DNA from: Gulosibacter sediminis
Lineage (GTDB): Bacteria > Actinomycetota > Actinomycetes > Actinomycetales > Microbacteriaceae
Reading direction: 5' to 3'
DNA length: 64,000 nt
Assembly (NCBI RefSeq): GCF_023370115.1
Contig: NZ_CP097160.1
Location: 2,356,001-2,420,000 of the forward strand
The notes below the pieces were generated by a model, which saw only the letters and a program-made list of their open reading frames with translations, did no database searches and was not told the DNA's origin. How positions within the stretch are numbered: the first letter of the stretch is position 1; each line of letters begins with the position of its first letter. Of the stretch, positions 7,726-15,516 are shown in pieces. The translations under genes were made by a program, and so were the position numbers.

Positions 7726-8559
7726 TCAGGCGTTACGACCGTTACGACGTCGCAGCAGGACGGTGCCGATCGCGACGATGATCGCCGCGATCGAGAAGAC
7801 CGCGATCAGATTGCCGTTCACGCCCGTATTCGCGAGGTCGTCGGCCTGAGGGGTTGCCGACGGTGTCGGTGCCGACACATCGACATCGGATGCAGAGCTC
7901 GGCCCGGTGGTCGGGCTCTGCTTCACGGTTGGGCGCGTGCCGTTGTCGCTCGTGGAGTCTTGTCCGCCGCGGTGGCCTGGCTCGACGGGCACAATGTTTT
8001 CGCCTACCTCGCCACCAGCCTCGGGAGCACCGGTCGGCCCGCCGGGTTCCTGCCGGATCGGCTCATCCACGGGGGGCTGCTCGGGTGCCGGCTCCTCCAC
8101 CCCCGGATCGGGCGTCGTTCCCCCCGTTTCGACGGGTTCGGTCGGCTCGGGGGTCGGCGTGGGAGTCTCAGGCGGACTCGTCGGCTCTTCAGTGGGCGGC
8201 GTCGTTGTCTCCACCGGAGGGGTCGTCGTCTCACCGGGGTCGGGGTCGCCGGTGGCCGTAGCACCACCCGTCGGACCTCCGGTAGAGCCCTCATCTGAGT
8301 CGCCGCCCGAGGTCGATCCCGGCTCGGTTGAGACGCCGGTGACCGACGAGGCGCTATTGGGCACCGTCGTCGCCCCGGGCTCGTCCGCTACCAAGTTTTC
8401 AGAGACTTGCGTCTCACTGGTTGCACCCGCTGGCTCGGCAGCGGAAGCAGGATCGAAAGACAGACCGACAACCACGAAGCTGCCGAACACCCCAGCGACC
8501 GCAAGGGCGAGTGCGCCGGTGGCACGCCGTGATGCGGGCATGTCGGTGTCCAATCTCAT
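7726..8559 (-). CDS. LAXTG-anchored surface protein with Pro/Thr/Glu-rich stalk
   Basis: About 277 residues from the ATG at 8559 (8541 is also possible; neither has a strong ribosome site). There is a signal peptide (ATGALALAVAGVFGSFVVVG ... ASA), a long low-complexity P/T/E/G stalk with repeated TTPP and TPEPTEP units, then LANTG at about 242-246, a membrane segment and a basic tail RRRRNGRNA. This is the sorting signal of class E sortase substrates, so the protein is probably linked covalently to peptidoglycan. No folded domain is visible in the stalk. It is the last of three such genes in a row. Confidence 0.78.
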   Translation of the reverse strand: MRLDTDMPASRRATGALALAVAGVFGSFVVVGLSFDPASAAEPAGATSETQVSENLVADEPGATTVPNSASSVTGVSTEPGSTSGGDSDEGSTGGPTGGATATGDPDPGETTTPPVETTTPPTEEPTSPPETPTPTPEPTEPVETGGTTPDPGVEEPAPEQPPVDEPIRQEPGGPTGAPEAGGEVGENIVPVEPGHRGGQDSTSDNGTRPTVKQSPTTGPSSASDVDVSAPTPSATPQADDLANTGVNGNLIAVFSIAAIIVAIGTVLLRRRNGRNA

Positions 8560-8675
8560 CGAGCCAGAAAAGGCAAAGTTACCTAATCGATATATTAGCG
8601 ACCTTGGAGAGTTTTCACAGCATTTCGTGCGTAGTAATAAAAATTCTTTTGCCCCGCCCAACCCGGAAACGACGA

Positions 8676-8709
8676 AGGTGGGATGAAGAGCCTTCTCTTC
8701 ATCCCACCT
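8676..8709 (-). terminator. Hairpin terminator after second LAXTG gene
   Basis: A perfect 15-bp stem (AGGTGGGATGAAGAG and its complement) with a 4-nt loop, 41 nt past the stop at 8750. There is no clear U-tract on the minus strand. Confidence 0.75.
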
Positions 8710-8749
8710 CGTCAGATTTGAGCGTTAGCCGCCCAGACCTCGTGAGCTA

Positions 8750-10192
8750 CTAGCTCTGGCGGCGACGCACGACCATGGTGGTCGCACCGGCGGCGACCAG
8801 CACGAGGCCACCGGCGAGCATGCCGAGCAGCGCAGCGTCGTCAGCACCGGTCACGGCAAGCGAGTCGCCGTTGCTACCGCCGTTGTTCGAGGTGCCCTCG
8901 CCGTCCGAAGCCGGGATCGACTCCGAGGCGTCGGCAACGACCGAGAACGCGACGGTCTCGGTCACGTCGTCCTGGGTGGCGGTGATGGTGTAGTCACCGA
9001 CGGGGAGAACCTCGGACGAGCTGGGCTCGCCGGCGTCATACTGACCGTTGCCGTTCGTGTCCTCGTAGGTGGTGTAGGTGACGGTGCCGGCAAACTCGCC
9101 GTTCTCGTCGACCGCGATGTCAGACTCAGGGTCGCCGACCGGCGAGATGACGGTGGTCGAACCGTTCGGCTCGGTCACCTCGATAGTGATCTCAACGCCC
9201 GGGGCCCAGCCGGCACCCGCGTAGTTGACGCCCGAGAGCGTCTCGCTCTGGGTGTAGGTGTCCTTCTCGATGCCGAGCGCCGGGGCCTCTTCAGCCTCGG
9301 TCTCGGTTGCGGTCGGAGTCGGCTCCTCGGTCTCGGTCGGCTCGGGAGTCTCGGTCTCGGTGGGCTCCGGGGTCTCGGTCTCACCAATGACGAACGACAC
9401 AGTGGCCGACTCGGTGCCGTCAACGTTCTCGACCACGATGACATAGTCACCGTCGGTGAACGCGCGGTTGTCTTCCCACGAGATTTCGCCCGAGGTGCTG
9501 CCGTCTTCCGCGATGACGTACTCGTTGCCGTCGATCGCAGGAACTTCGTACTCCGCCTCGGGGGTAACGAGGGTCACGGTGTACTCGGCGCCCGGCGTGA
9601 AGCCAGCGGCGGCCCAGTTGATGGCGGTGGTGCCCGACTCGAGCGAGTCCTCCGACACCACGACGGTCGGGTCCTCGGCTGGCGTGGTCTCGGTCGGCTC
9701 CGGAGTTTCTGTCTCAGTCGGAGTCGCCGTCGGCGTCGCGGTCGCGGTCGGCTCCGGCGTCTCGGTGGCCTGCGGGCCAACGACGAAGGCCACGGTGATG
9801 GGGTCACCCTCAGCCGGGGTCAACGTCAGGGTGTAGTCGCCGTCGGTGAAAGCCGAGCTGTCGTTCCAGGTGATCTCACCCGAGGTAGTGCCGTCCTCGT
9901 CGACGACGTACTCGTTACCGCCGGTGGCCGGCACATCGAACGAGCCTTCGGGAGCTTCAAGCTGAACGGTGTAGGTGGTGCCCGGCTCGAGGCCAGTCGC
10001 GGCCCAGTTGACGGCGGTAGTACCGGTCTCCAGCGACGAGGCGTCAACAACGAGCTGCGCCGCGGCGGCATCGTCAGTGGCGGTCGGCGTGGTGGTCGCT
10101 GCGAATGCCGGCGTGGCGACGGCAAACACGCCACCAGCGGTCAGCGCTGCCGCGGCAGCAGTGGCAGCAATGCGCTTTGAGAAAGCGGTCAT
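8750..10192 (-). CDS. LAXTG-anchored surface protein with Ig-like repeats
   Basis: A 480-residue secreted protein. It has a signal peptide (to about residue 31, ...ATPAFA), two clearly homologous Ig-like modules of about 95 residues (both with SLE(T/S)GTTA(V/I)NWAA, GNEYV and (A/R)AFTDGDY), linkers of TE/PT repeats, then a third, different module containing SETLSGVNYAGAGWAPGV and DTNGNGQYDAGE, a calcium-loop-like stretch. The end is LAVTG (445-449), a hydrophobic helix and RRRQS. The first two modules arose by duplication. The third is shared with the next surface gene. Probable role: sortase-anchored adhesin or coat protein; the ligand is unknown. Confidence 0.85.
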   Translation of the reverse strand: MTAFSKRIAATAAAAALTAGGVFAVATPAFAATTTPTATDDAAAAQLVVDASSLETGTTAVNWAATGLEPGTTYTVQLEAPEGSFDVPATGGNEYVVDEDGTTSGEITWNDSSAFTDGDYTLTLTPAEGDPITVAFVVGPQATETPEPTATATPTATPTETETPEPTETTPAEDPTVVVSEDSLESGTTAINWAAAGFTPGAEYTVTLVTPEAEYEVPAIDGNEYVIAEDGSTSGEISWEDNRAFTDGDYVIVVENVDGTESATVSFVIGETETPEPTETETPEPTETEEPTPTATETEAEEAPALGIEKDTYTQSETLSGVNYAGAGWAPGVEITIEVTEPNGSTTVISPVGDPESDIAVDENGEFAGTVTYTTYEDTNGNGQYDAGEPSSSEVLPVGDYTITATQDDVTETVAFSVVADASESIPASDGEGTSNNGGSNGDSLAVTGADDAALLGMLAGGLVLVAAGATTMVVRRRQS

Positions 10193-10236
10193 CGTTGTCT
10201 CTTCTCTTGTTTGAGGATGCGGTTGCGTATGCGCAG

Positions 10237-10262
10237 ATTCTCAGGATTCCCCAACCCTGCAC
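10237..10262 (-). promoter_or_regulatory. 26-bp conserved upstream element, copy 1
   Basis: A 26-bp segment 45 bp upstream of the second LAXTG gene matches 11742-11767, upstream of the third gene, at 25 of 26 positions. On the coding strand it reads GTGCAGGGTTGGGG then ATCCTGAGAAT. Noncoding identity this high between paralogues that have otherwise diverged points to a shared operator or unusual sigma-factor promoter. Confidence 0.7.
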
Positions 10263-10375
10263 CCGTCCACAGTTTCACAGGCGGCACTCAGATGCAACAG
10301 TTTCGTAACGGAGATGTTTCCAAACGCACCCACAGAATGACTTCCAATATGCGTACGCATCGGCTAGCCAACAGC

Positions 10376-10421
10376 CGACGCGAAAGTGGCCGGCGCATCC
10401 GCCGCGGCCACTTTCGCGTCG
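10376..10421 (-). terminator. Hairpin terminator after third LAXTG gene
   Basis: A perfect 17-bp stem (10376-10392 with 10405-10421) and a 12-nt loop, ending 16 nt beyond the stop codon of the surface gene that starts at 11705. There is no U-tract. Confidence 0.75.
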
Positions 10422-10436
10422 ATCGGTTCTACTTCC

Positions 10437-11705
10437 TTACGAGTCAGTCGACTGGAATCGGCGCATGAGCAGGAAGACTGCACCAGCCGCGATCAGCACG
10501 CCCGCCCCCGCGAGCATCCCGGTCAATGCCGCCTGGTTCGTACCCGTGTTTGCCAGCACGTCAGCGGCGCCAACCGCATCCGTTGCTGCACTCGGGTCGG
10601 ATGGTGCATTCGGCCCGTCGCCAGCCTTGGGCCCCGGGTTCTGCCAGTCGCCGTTGCCCGAGAGCCCCTCGTCAATAATTTCGAAGCTCACACTGCGCTC
10701 GACGCCGGCCTGCGAGACCGTGATGATGTAGGTGCCCGCTGGGAACGGAAGGGTCTTGCCAGGCAAGCCTGTCTCCTCATCAATGGCGTAGTAAACGAGC
10801 GCGTCTTCGAAGGAGCCGTCGGCCATCGGCTCGATCGGATTCAGGGCAACGGTAGACCCATCGGGCAGCGTCACCGAAGCATCGATCACCCCGGCTTGCC
10901 AGCCCTCGCCAACGTAGGCGACGCCATTCAGGCTTTCGCTCTGCAGCACCGACGCAGCCGGCACCCAGACGCTGGGATCGAAGGGGCTCGTCGGCACATC
11001 CTCGCTGACCACGAAGGCGGCTGTCACCGAGCCCGTCAGGTTGCCCGCAGCATCCTCGAAGCGCACCTCGAGCATGTAGTCGCCAACCGGCGCCGCCACG
11101 CCCGTGGCAACTTCAGCGAAGAGCGGCGAGCCATCGCTCTGCAGGCTGTCGAAGCCAATGACTCCCGTCGCGTTGCCGTCGGCATGCGCCACGTTGTCCA
11201 TGGAGTCGCTGCCACCAACATTGTTGCCGTTGACATAGAGGAAGTACGAGTCCCCCTCGTTCATCCCGCTGACCGACCAGCCAATGCCGGCCGCCGATTG
11301 TTCGGGCGTGTACGAGGTCTGGGCGAGCGTCAACGCGGGGGCCGCGGCCTCTTCGCTCGGGTCGGCGGTCGTCGTCGGCGACGTCGTCGCCTCGGTTTCG
11401 CCCGGTTCACCGAGGGTTTCTGTCGGTTCGGTGGTCGCGGTTGGTTCGGGCGCGGCAGGGTCAGTCGGCGTGGCGGCCGGTTCGCTCGTCGCGGTCGCGG
11501 TCGCGGAGTCGCTTGGGTCGACCAGCGTCTCGGCCGGCGCCGTGGTCTCGTCATCGTTGACGTCGAGTGGCTCCGCATGGCGGTGCAGCACGCTTGAGTC
11601 GAGCGGCGCCGCCAGAGCCGGTGTTGCGACGGCGAACAATCCGCCGACGCTGATCGCGATGGCCCCGATGAATCCACCGACTCGCCTCGTGAGCTTGAGC
11701 ATCAT
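10437..11705 (-). CDS. LAXTG-anchored surface protein, paralogue of the 8750-10192 product
   Basis: About 422 residues from the ATG at 11705 (preceded by GAAGGAAGCA; an adjacent ATG at 11702 is possible). Layout: signal peptide ending ATPALA, a P/T/E stalk, two Ig-like modules (one with SYTPEQSAAGIGWSVSGM, one with SESLNGVAYVGEGWQAGV), LANTG at about 384-388, a membrane helix and a tail with RR. The second module aligns with the third module of the neighbouring surface protein (SETLSGVNYAGAGWAPGV), so the two genes share ancestry. A class E sortase would be expected to anchor it. Confidence 0.83.
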   Translation of the reverse strand: MMLKLTRRVGGFIGAIAISVGGLFAVATPALAAPLDSSVLHRHAEPLDVNDDETTAPAETLVDPSDSATATATSEPAATPTDPAAPEPTATTEPTETLGEPGETEATTSPTTTADPSEEAAAPALTLAQTSYTPEQSAAGIGWSVSGMNEGDSYFLYVNGNNVGGSDSMDNVAHADGNATGVIGFDSLQSDGSPLFAEVATGVAAPVGDYMLEVRFEDAAGNLTGSVTAAFVVSEDVPTSPFDPSVWVPAASVLQSESLNGVAYVGEGWQAGVIDASVTLPDGSTVALNPIEPMADGSFEDALVYYAIDEETGLPGKTLPFPAGTYIITVSQAGVERSVSFEIIDEGLSGNGDWQNPGPKAGDGPNAPSDPSAATDAVGAADVLANTGTNQAALTGMLAGAGVLIAAGAVFLLMRRFQSTDS

Positions 11706-11741
11706 TGCTTCCTTCGTGAGATTCGACTTGGGTCGCACAGA

Positions 11742-11767
11742 ATTCTCAGGATCCCCCAACCCTGCAC
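11742..11767 (-). promoter_or_regulatory. 26-bp conserved upstream element, copy 2
   Basis: Second copy of the element at 10237-10262, with one mismatch, 37 bp upstream of the start at 11705. The similar distance to the start (37 against 45 bp) supports a promoter-linked function. Confidence 0.7.
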
Positions 11768-11862
11768 GCACCAAGCGTCCACCTTGCATCCAGCCAGCGG
11801 CAAGGGTGAACTTGCGGTCGTGCACGGATCGTTACCTCGAGGTCGGTCGATCCACGGCGGAA

Positions 11863-11905
11863 ACGACCTAGCGGGTCGAGACAGTGTCTCGACCCGCTAG
11901 GTCGT
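11863..11905 (-). terminator. Terminator hairpin after rplL
   Basis: A perfect 20-bp stem (11863-11882 with 11886-11905) and a 3-nt loop, 52 nt past the rplL stop. Neither side has a U-tract; it sits between rplL and the surface-protein promoter. Confidence 0.8.
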
Positions 11906-11957
11906 GCGCCGACGAAAAGGTCAGCGCGAAGTTTCAAGCTGCGTGCGCAGCGAGCAA

Positions 11958-12344
11958 CTACTTGAGGGTGACGGTGGCGCCGGCGGCCTCGAGGGCCTCC
12001 TTGGCCTTCTCAGCGTCTTCCTTGCTTGCGCCCTCGAGGACGGGCTTCGGAGCGCCGTCAACGAGTGCCTTCGCGTCGCCAAGGCCGAGCGAGGTAAGAC
12101 CACGCACCTCCTTGATGACCTGGATCTTCTTGTCGCCAGCAGCCTCGAGAATGACGTCGAACTCGGTCTTCTCTTCCTCAGCCGGAGCGTCAGCAGCAGC
12201 AGCGCCGCCAGCAGCAGCAACAGCAACGGGGGCAGCAGCGGTGACGTCGAAGGTCTCTTCGAAGAGCTTGACGAAGTCGCTGAGCTCGATGAGGGTGAGC
12301 TCCTTGAACTGCTCGATGAGCTCTTCAGCGGTGAGCTTAGCCAT
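11958..12344 (-). CDS. rplL: 50S ribosomal protein L7/L12
   Basis: A 128-residue protein with the N-terminal dimerisation domain ([20 protein letters not shown]), the Ala-rich hinge (about 35-55) and the C-terminal domain ([54 protein letters not shown]). It forms the ribosomal stalk that recruits translation GTPases. It follows rplJ by 42 nt in the same transcript, with a ribosome site GGAGA before the ATG. Confidence 0.98.
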   Translation of the reverse strand: MAKLTAEELIEQFKELTLIELSDFVKLFEETFDVTAAAPVAVAAAGGAAAADAPAEEEKTEFDVILEAAGDKKIQVIKEVRGLTSLGLGDAKALVDGAPKPVLEGASKEDAEKAKEALEAAGATVTLK

Positions 12345-12386
12345 GGGGTTTCTCCTTAGTTTTGAAATGCCGCGGTCCGGGACGGA

Positions 12387-12905
12387 CTACTCCGCGGTCT
12401 CTTCCTGCTTTGCACGCAGCGCGTCGACGGTACGAACCGCCTTCGACGCGGGCGCGGTGAACATGTACGCGGCACCGAACAGCGAGGCCTTGAATGCGCC
12501 GGCAAGCTTGCCGAGCAGCGTTTCGCGGGACTCGAGGTCGGCGAGCTTGTTGACCTCTTCCGGGGTGAGCGGCTTACCGTCGAAGTAGCCGCCCTTAATC
12601 ACCAGGAGAGGGTTGTCCTTGGCAAAGTCGCGCAGCGCCTTGGCCGCGTCAACGACCTCACCGGTGACGAACGCAATAGCGGTCGGACCAGCGAAGTTGT
12701 CGTCGAGACCCTCGAACCCAGCCTTGTTGGCTGCGATCTTGGCGAGCGTGTTCTTTGCCACGGCGTAGGTTGCGTTCTCACCGAGCGAACGGCGCAGCTC
12801 CTTGAGCTGTGCAACGGTGAGACCGCGGTACTCAGTCAGCACAACGGCGTTTGAGCCCTGGAATCGCTCCACGAGCTCAGCGACGGTTGCCTCCTTGGTC
12901 GCCAT
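12387..12905 (-). CDS. rplJ: 50S ribosomal protein L10
   Basis: 172 residues from ATG at 12905, placed by AGAGGAGA upstream. It contains [40 protein letters not shown] and the C-terminal helix that binds L7/L12 dimers. L10 anchors the stalk on 23S rRNA and in many bacteria represses its own operon by binding the mRNA leader. Here the leader is about 240 nt long and contains a terminator-like hairpin. Confidence 0.98.
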   Translation of the reverse strand: MATKEATVAELVERFQGSNAVVLTEYRGLTVAQLKELRRSLGENATYAVAKNTLAKIAANKAGFEGLDDNFAGPTAIAFVTGEVVDAAKALRDFAKDNPLLVIKGGYFDGKPLTPEEVNKLADLESRETLLGKLAGAFKASLFGAAYMFTAPASKAVRTVDALRAKQEETAE

Positions 12906-12975
12906 GGTTCTCCTCTCGTCTGTACGCGAGATCTCGGCGGATGCCGGGATCCCACCACTAGGCACGAATGACACG

Positions 12976-13006
12976 AAAAAACGCTCCGACGTAGGCGTCG
13001 GAGCGT
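12976..13006 (-). terminator. Terminator/attenuator in the rplJ leader
   Basis: On the minus strand an 11-bp GC stem (12996-13006 with 12981-12991, 4-nt loop) is followed by U6. It lies between the rplJ promoter and the rplJ start, about 70 nt before the ATG, so it is well placed to act as an attenuator. It could instead stop readthrough from the nitrilase gene upstream. Confidence 0.7.
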
Positions 13007-13150
13007 TGCTGGCACGCGCACACGGATGTACGCGGAGCGAGTTGCTCGTTTTCCTACGCGGGTGGTCCTTGCGGATCTTTCGCTCGACTCTGGCCCGTGA
13101 GTTGAACTCAATGGGCACACGCCAAGCACCAGCGGTCTAAGGCTTCGTCA

Positions 13151-13180
13151 AGTTTAGCCATACGCGTGGCCCGCGCGCAA
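13151..13180 (-). promoter_or_regulatory. rplJL promoter
   Basis: On the minus strand TTGCGC (13180-13175) and TAAACT (13156-13151) are 18 bp apart, a good sigma-70 pair. Transcription would start near 13145, giving a leader of about 240 nt. The same -10 sequence occurs upstream of rplK. Confidence 0.65.
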
Positions 13181-13222
13181 TAGCATCTTCGCTCGTTCGC
13201 GGCGTTGGGGTGCCCAAACAAG

Positions 13223-13278
13223 CATAGGTGTCGCGGTTGGGTCCGTTCTCGCGAACGAACACCAACGCGACACCTATG
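13223..13278 (-). terminator. Long palindrome downstream of the nitrilase gene
   Basis: Arms 13223-13242 and 13261-13278 pair over about 18 bp with two single-base bulges, around a loop of about 18 nt. It lies 40 nt after the nitrilase stop and just upstream of the rplJ promoter. Probably the nitrilase terminator; no U-tract is present. The rest of 13007-13318 holds only the rplJ promoter and leader. Confidence 0.6.
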
Positions 13279-13318
13279 GCTGGGATGGACGGGGCTGCGG
13301 CGCCGGATCGGCGGGGTG

Positions 13319-14344
13319 CTACTCGACCGGCTGCTCGAGTTCGTCGAGTTCTTCAGCGAACGAGTCAACGGTGTCGCGGGAGCGCGGCGCCAGCGAATCG
13401 GTCATGGGGATGCGCGGGGTGCGGTTTACGACGAGGCGCGTCGCGTCAGGGCGCGAGTAGTGACCGACCGGGTCGCCGGCGACCTTCGCCACCGAAATCG
13501 CGCCGAGGTCGAGGTCGGCGTAGACGAGACCCTCAGCATCCGGCGCGAGGCTCTCGTGCAGCTGCTGGCCGTCAGGGCCGAAGATGCGCGCGTGGCCGCC
13601 GCCAACTTTGAGCAGCTGGCGCTGCAGGTCAGTTTCGCACATCTCGTCAACCATCTCTTGCGACACCGTCGCGCACGGCGCGATCACGAAGGTCTGCCCC
13701 TCGACGGCGTAGGTGCGCGACGCGGAGGTATTCACCTCGGCGCCGAGCGCGTAGGCGCCGCCCTCGTAGAGCGAGAAGCTCGGCCAGGCGCCGATGTGCA
13801 CCTGCTCGTGCTGCGCGTACATCGCGTATTTCGACAGGGGCTGGAAGTGCTCCCAGCAGCAGAGCCCGCCGACGCGGCCGAGCTCGGTTTCGGCAACGAC
13901 GAGGTCGGAGCCGTCGCCCTCGCCGTAGATCACCCGCTCGACGTGGGTCGGCTTGAGCTTACGGCGCTGGGTGATCGTGCGACCATCGGCGCCGATGAGC
14001 CACTGCGCGATGTAGAGGCTGCCACCGCTACGCTCGCTGATGCCCGCCGACACCATGATGTTGTGGTCGCGCGCGGCCTTCGAGAGACGATCAGCCTGGG
14101 GCGTGCCGTACTCAAGCGAGTTGTCGAAATAGCGTTGCGCGTACTTCTGCATCCACACGGCCGGCACGTCGAGCCAGGCATACCAGGGGTAGCCCGGGAA
14201 CCATACCTCCGGGAACGCGACGAGCGACGCGCCCTCGGCCGCCGCCTCGGCGATGTAACCAATCGCCTTGTCGATCGTCGCATCGAGGTCAAGAAAAACA
14301 GGTGCAGCCTGAATCGCGGCCGCCTTGAACGCTGGGTGTGTCAT
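13319..14344 (-). CDS. Nitrilase (carbon-nitrogen hydrolase family)
   Basis: 341 residues from ATG at 14344, preceded by AAGGAG. The catalytic triad is readable: Glu in LVAFPEVWFPGYP, Lys in RRKLKPTHVER and the nucleophile Cys in GGLCCWEHFQPL. The FPGYP and CCWEHFQP context points to the true nitrilase branch, which hydrolyses nitriles to carboxylic acids and ammonia, rather than to amidases. Members form spiral oligomers in the cytoplasm. The divergent AraC-type gene is the likely activator, an arrangement known for rhodococcal nitrilase (NitR). The preferred nitrile cannot be inferred. Confidence 0.88.
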   Translation of the reverse strand: MTHPAFKAAAIQAAPVFLDLDATIDKAIGYIAEAAAEGASLVAFPEVWFPGYPWYAWLDVPAVWMQKYAQRYFDNSLEYGTPQADRLSKAARDHNIMVSAGISERSGGSLYIAQWLIGADGRTITQRRKLKPTHVERVIYGEGDGSDLVVAETELGRVGGLCCWEHFQPLSKYAMYAQHEQVHIGAWPSFSLYEGGAYALGAEVNTSASRTYAVEGQTFVIAPCATVSQEMVDEMCETDLQRQLLKVGGGHARIFGPDGQQLHESLAPDAEGLVYADLDLGAISVAKVAGDPVGHYSRPDATRLVVNRTPRIPMTDSLAPRSRDTVDSFAEELDELEQPVE

Positions 14345-14522
14345 GTCGTACTCCTTTGCACAACGCCCTGAACTGGTGCGGCCGACGCTACGTTCGCGGC
14401 GGATGCGGCGCTTGCCCCACAGCGTCAGCCGGCTTGCCCCGTTGTCGCAGGTCGCCGCATCCGGTGTACCAACTCGGCAAGAAGCACAGCGCAATCGGCG
14501 CTGCGCGTCTTTAGAATCGGGC

Positions 14523-15452
14523 ATGGCCAAGAAATTGACGACGGCGAGGGTTCCGCGGCGCGAGCGCGTCGCGTTCTGGAATCAGGCAGTGTCGGAGACC
14601 TTCGTCGACCTCGGTTGCATCGCCGGCAATGACGCCGACAGCATCGAGGGCGAGATCGACGTGCGGTCGTTCGGCGGGCTGCAGGTTTCGACGGTGCGGT
14701 CGACGGCGCAGCTCGTGACGCGCGGGCGTTCCGAGGTGGCGGCCGCGCGGTGCGACGCTGGCTACCTGGTCGGGGTGCAAACCCGGGGTCGGTGCGTCGT
14801 GACGCAGGACGGCCGGAGCGCCGAGATCGCGCAGGGGTCGCTTGCCGCCTATGACACGCAGCGACCGTATCGGCTCGAGTTGCTCGGTGAGTTTGAGCAA
14901 GTTGTGGTGCAGGTTCCGCGGCTGGTGTTCGACCGGATGCGCGCTCCCGAAACGCTGACCGCGCGCGCCGTCGAGGGGGCCGGAGTGGGCAGCGTGTTTC
15001 TGTCGGCGCTCGGCTCGCTGCAGCACGTCGATGACCAGGTCGGCCCCGCCATTGCGTCGTCGATGGCGCAGGGGCTCGAGCACCTGCTGTTGGCGGCGCT
15101 CGCACCGCTCGACGCCGACGCGGGTTCGGCGCGACGTCGGCTCATCGAGGCGCATCTTGAGGAGCACTTGCGGGACCCGTCGCTCAGCGTCGCGTCGATC
15201 GCCGCGGCGCTGCACTTGTCGCCGAGCAGCATCCACCGGACGTTCGCGCACGACGGCGACACGCTCATGAACCAGGTCTGGAACCGGCGCCTCGACGGCG
15301 CGTACCGCGACCTCGCGCAGTGCCCGAAAGACGTGACGCTCACGCAACTCGCGCACTCGTGGGGCTTCGCGAATTCCGCGCACTTCAGCCGTGCGTTCAA
15401 GGCACGCTTCGGCGCACCGCCGTCGCAACTGCGCCACCCCCGCATCCGCTAG
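14523..15452 (+). CDS. AraC-family regulator, probable nitrilase activator
   Basis: A 309-residue protein with an AraC_binding_2-like N-terminal domain and a C-terminal double HTH (LSVASIAAALHLSPSSIHRT for the first helix pair, LAHSWGFANSAHFSRAFKAR for the second). The domain order matches regulators of aromatic amine, aldoxime and nitrile catabolism. A TAGAAT -10 box (14512-14517) ends 5 nt before the ATG, so the transcript is probably leaderless; longer upstream open frame is therefore not used. It is divergent from the nitrilase. Its stop codon lies inside a 38-bp unit that is tandemly repeated into the next gene start. Confidence 0.88.
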   Translation: MAKKLTTARVPRRERVAFWNQAVSETFVDLGCIAGNDADSIEGEIDVRSFGGLQVSTVRSTAQLVTRGRSEVAAARCDAGYLVGVQTRGRCVVTQDGRSAEIAQGSLAAYDTQRPYRLELLGEFEQVVVQVPRLVFDRMRAPETLTARAVEGAGVGSVFLSALGSLQHVDDQVGPAIASSMAQGLEHLLLAALAPLDADAGSARRRLIEAHLEEHLRDPSLSVASIAAALHLSPSSIHRTFAHDGDTLMNQVWNRRLDGAYRDLAQCPKDVTLTQLAHSWGFANSAHFSRAFKARFGAPPSQLRHPRIR

Positions 15453-15516
15453 TCGCGGGGTGGGAGGATGGGGGCATGCGCATCCGCTAGTCGCGGGGTG
15501 GGAGGATGGGGGCATG
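15441..15516 (+). repeat. Perfect tandem duplication of 38 bp across the araC/nnrE junction
   Basis: 15441-15478 is repeated exactly at 15479-15516. The unit holds the araC stop region, a GGGAGG-type ribosome site and an ATG. The first ATG (15476) opens a four-codon frame, M-R-I-R-stop; the second (15514) is the real nnrE start. The duplication therefore places a decoy start and ribosome site in front of nnrE. Confidence 0.97.

Noticed and set aside
8750-11705. Short repeats resembling a CRISPR or tandem DNA array
   Set aside because: They are PT/TE-type codon repeats within surface-protein stalks and lack constant repeat/spacer lengths.
12976-13006. A T-box or metabolite riboswitch before rplJ
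   Set aside because: No T-box or known aptamer motif is visible; a ribosomal-protein leader or simple terminator fits better.
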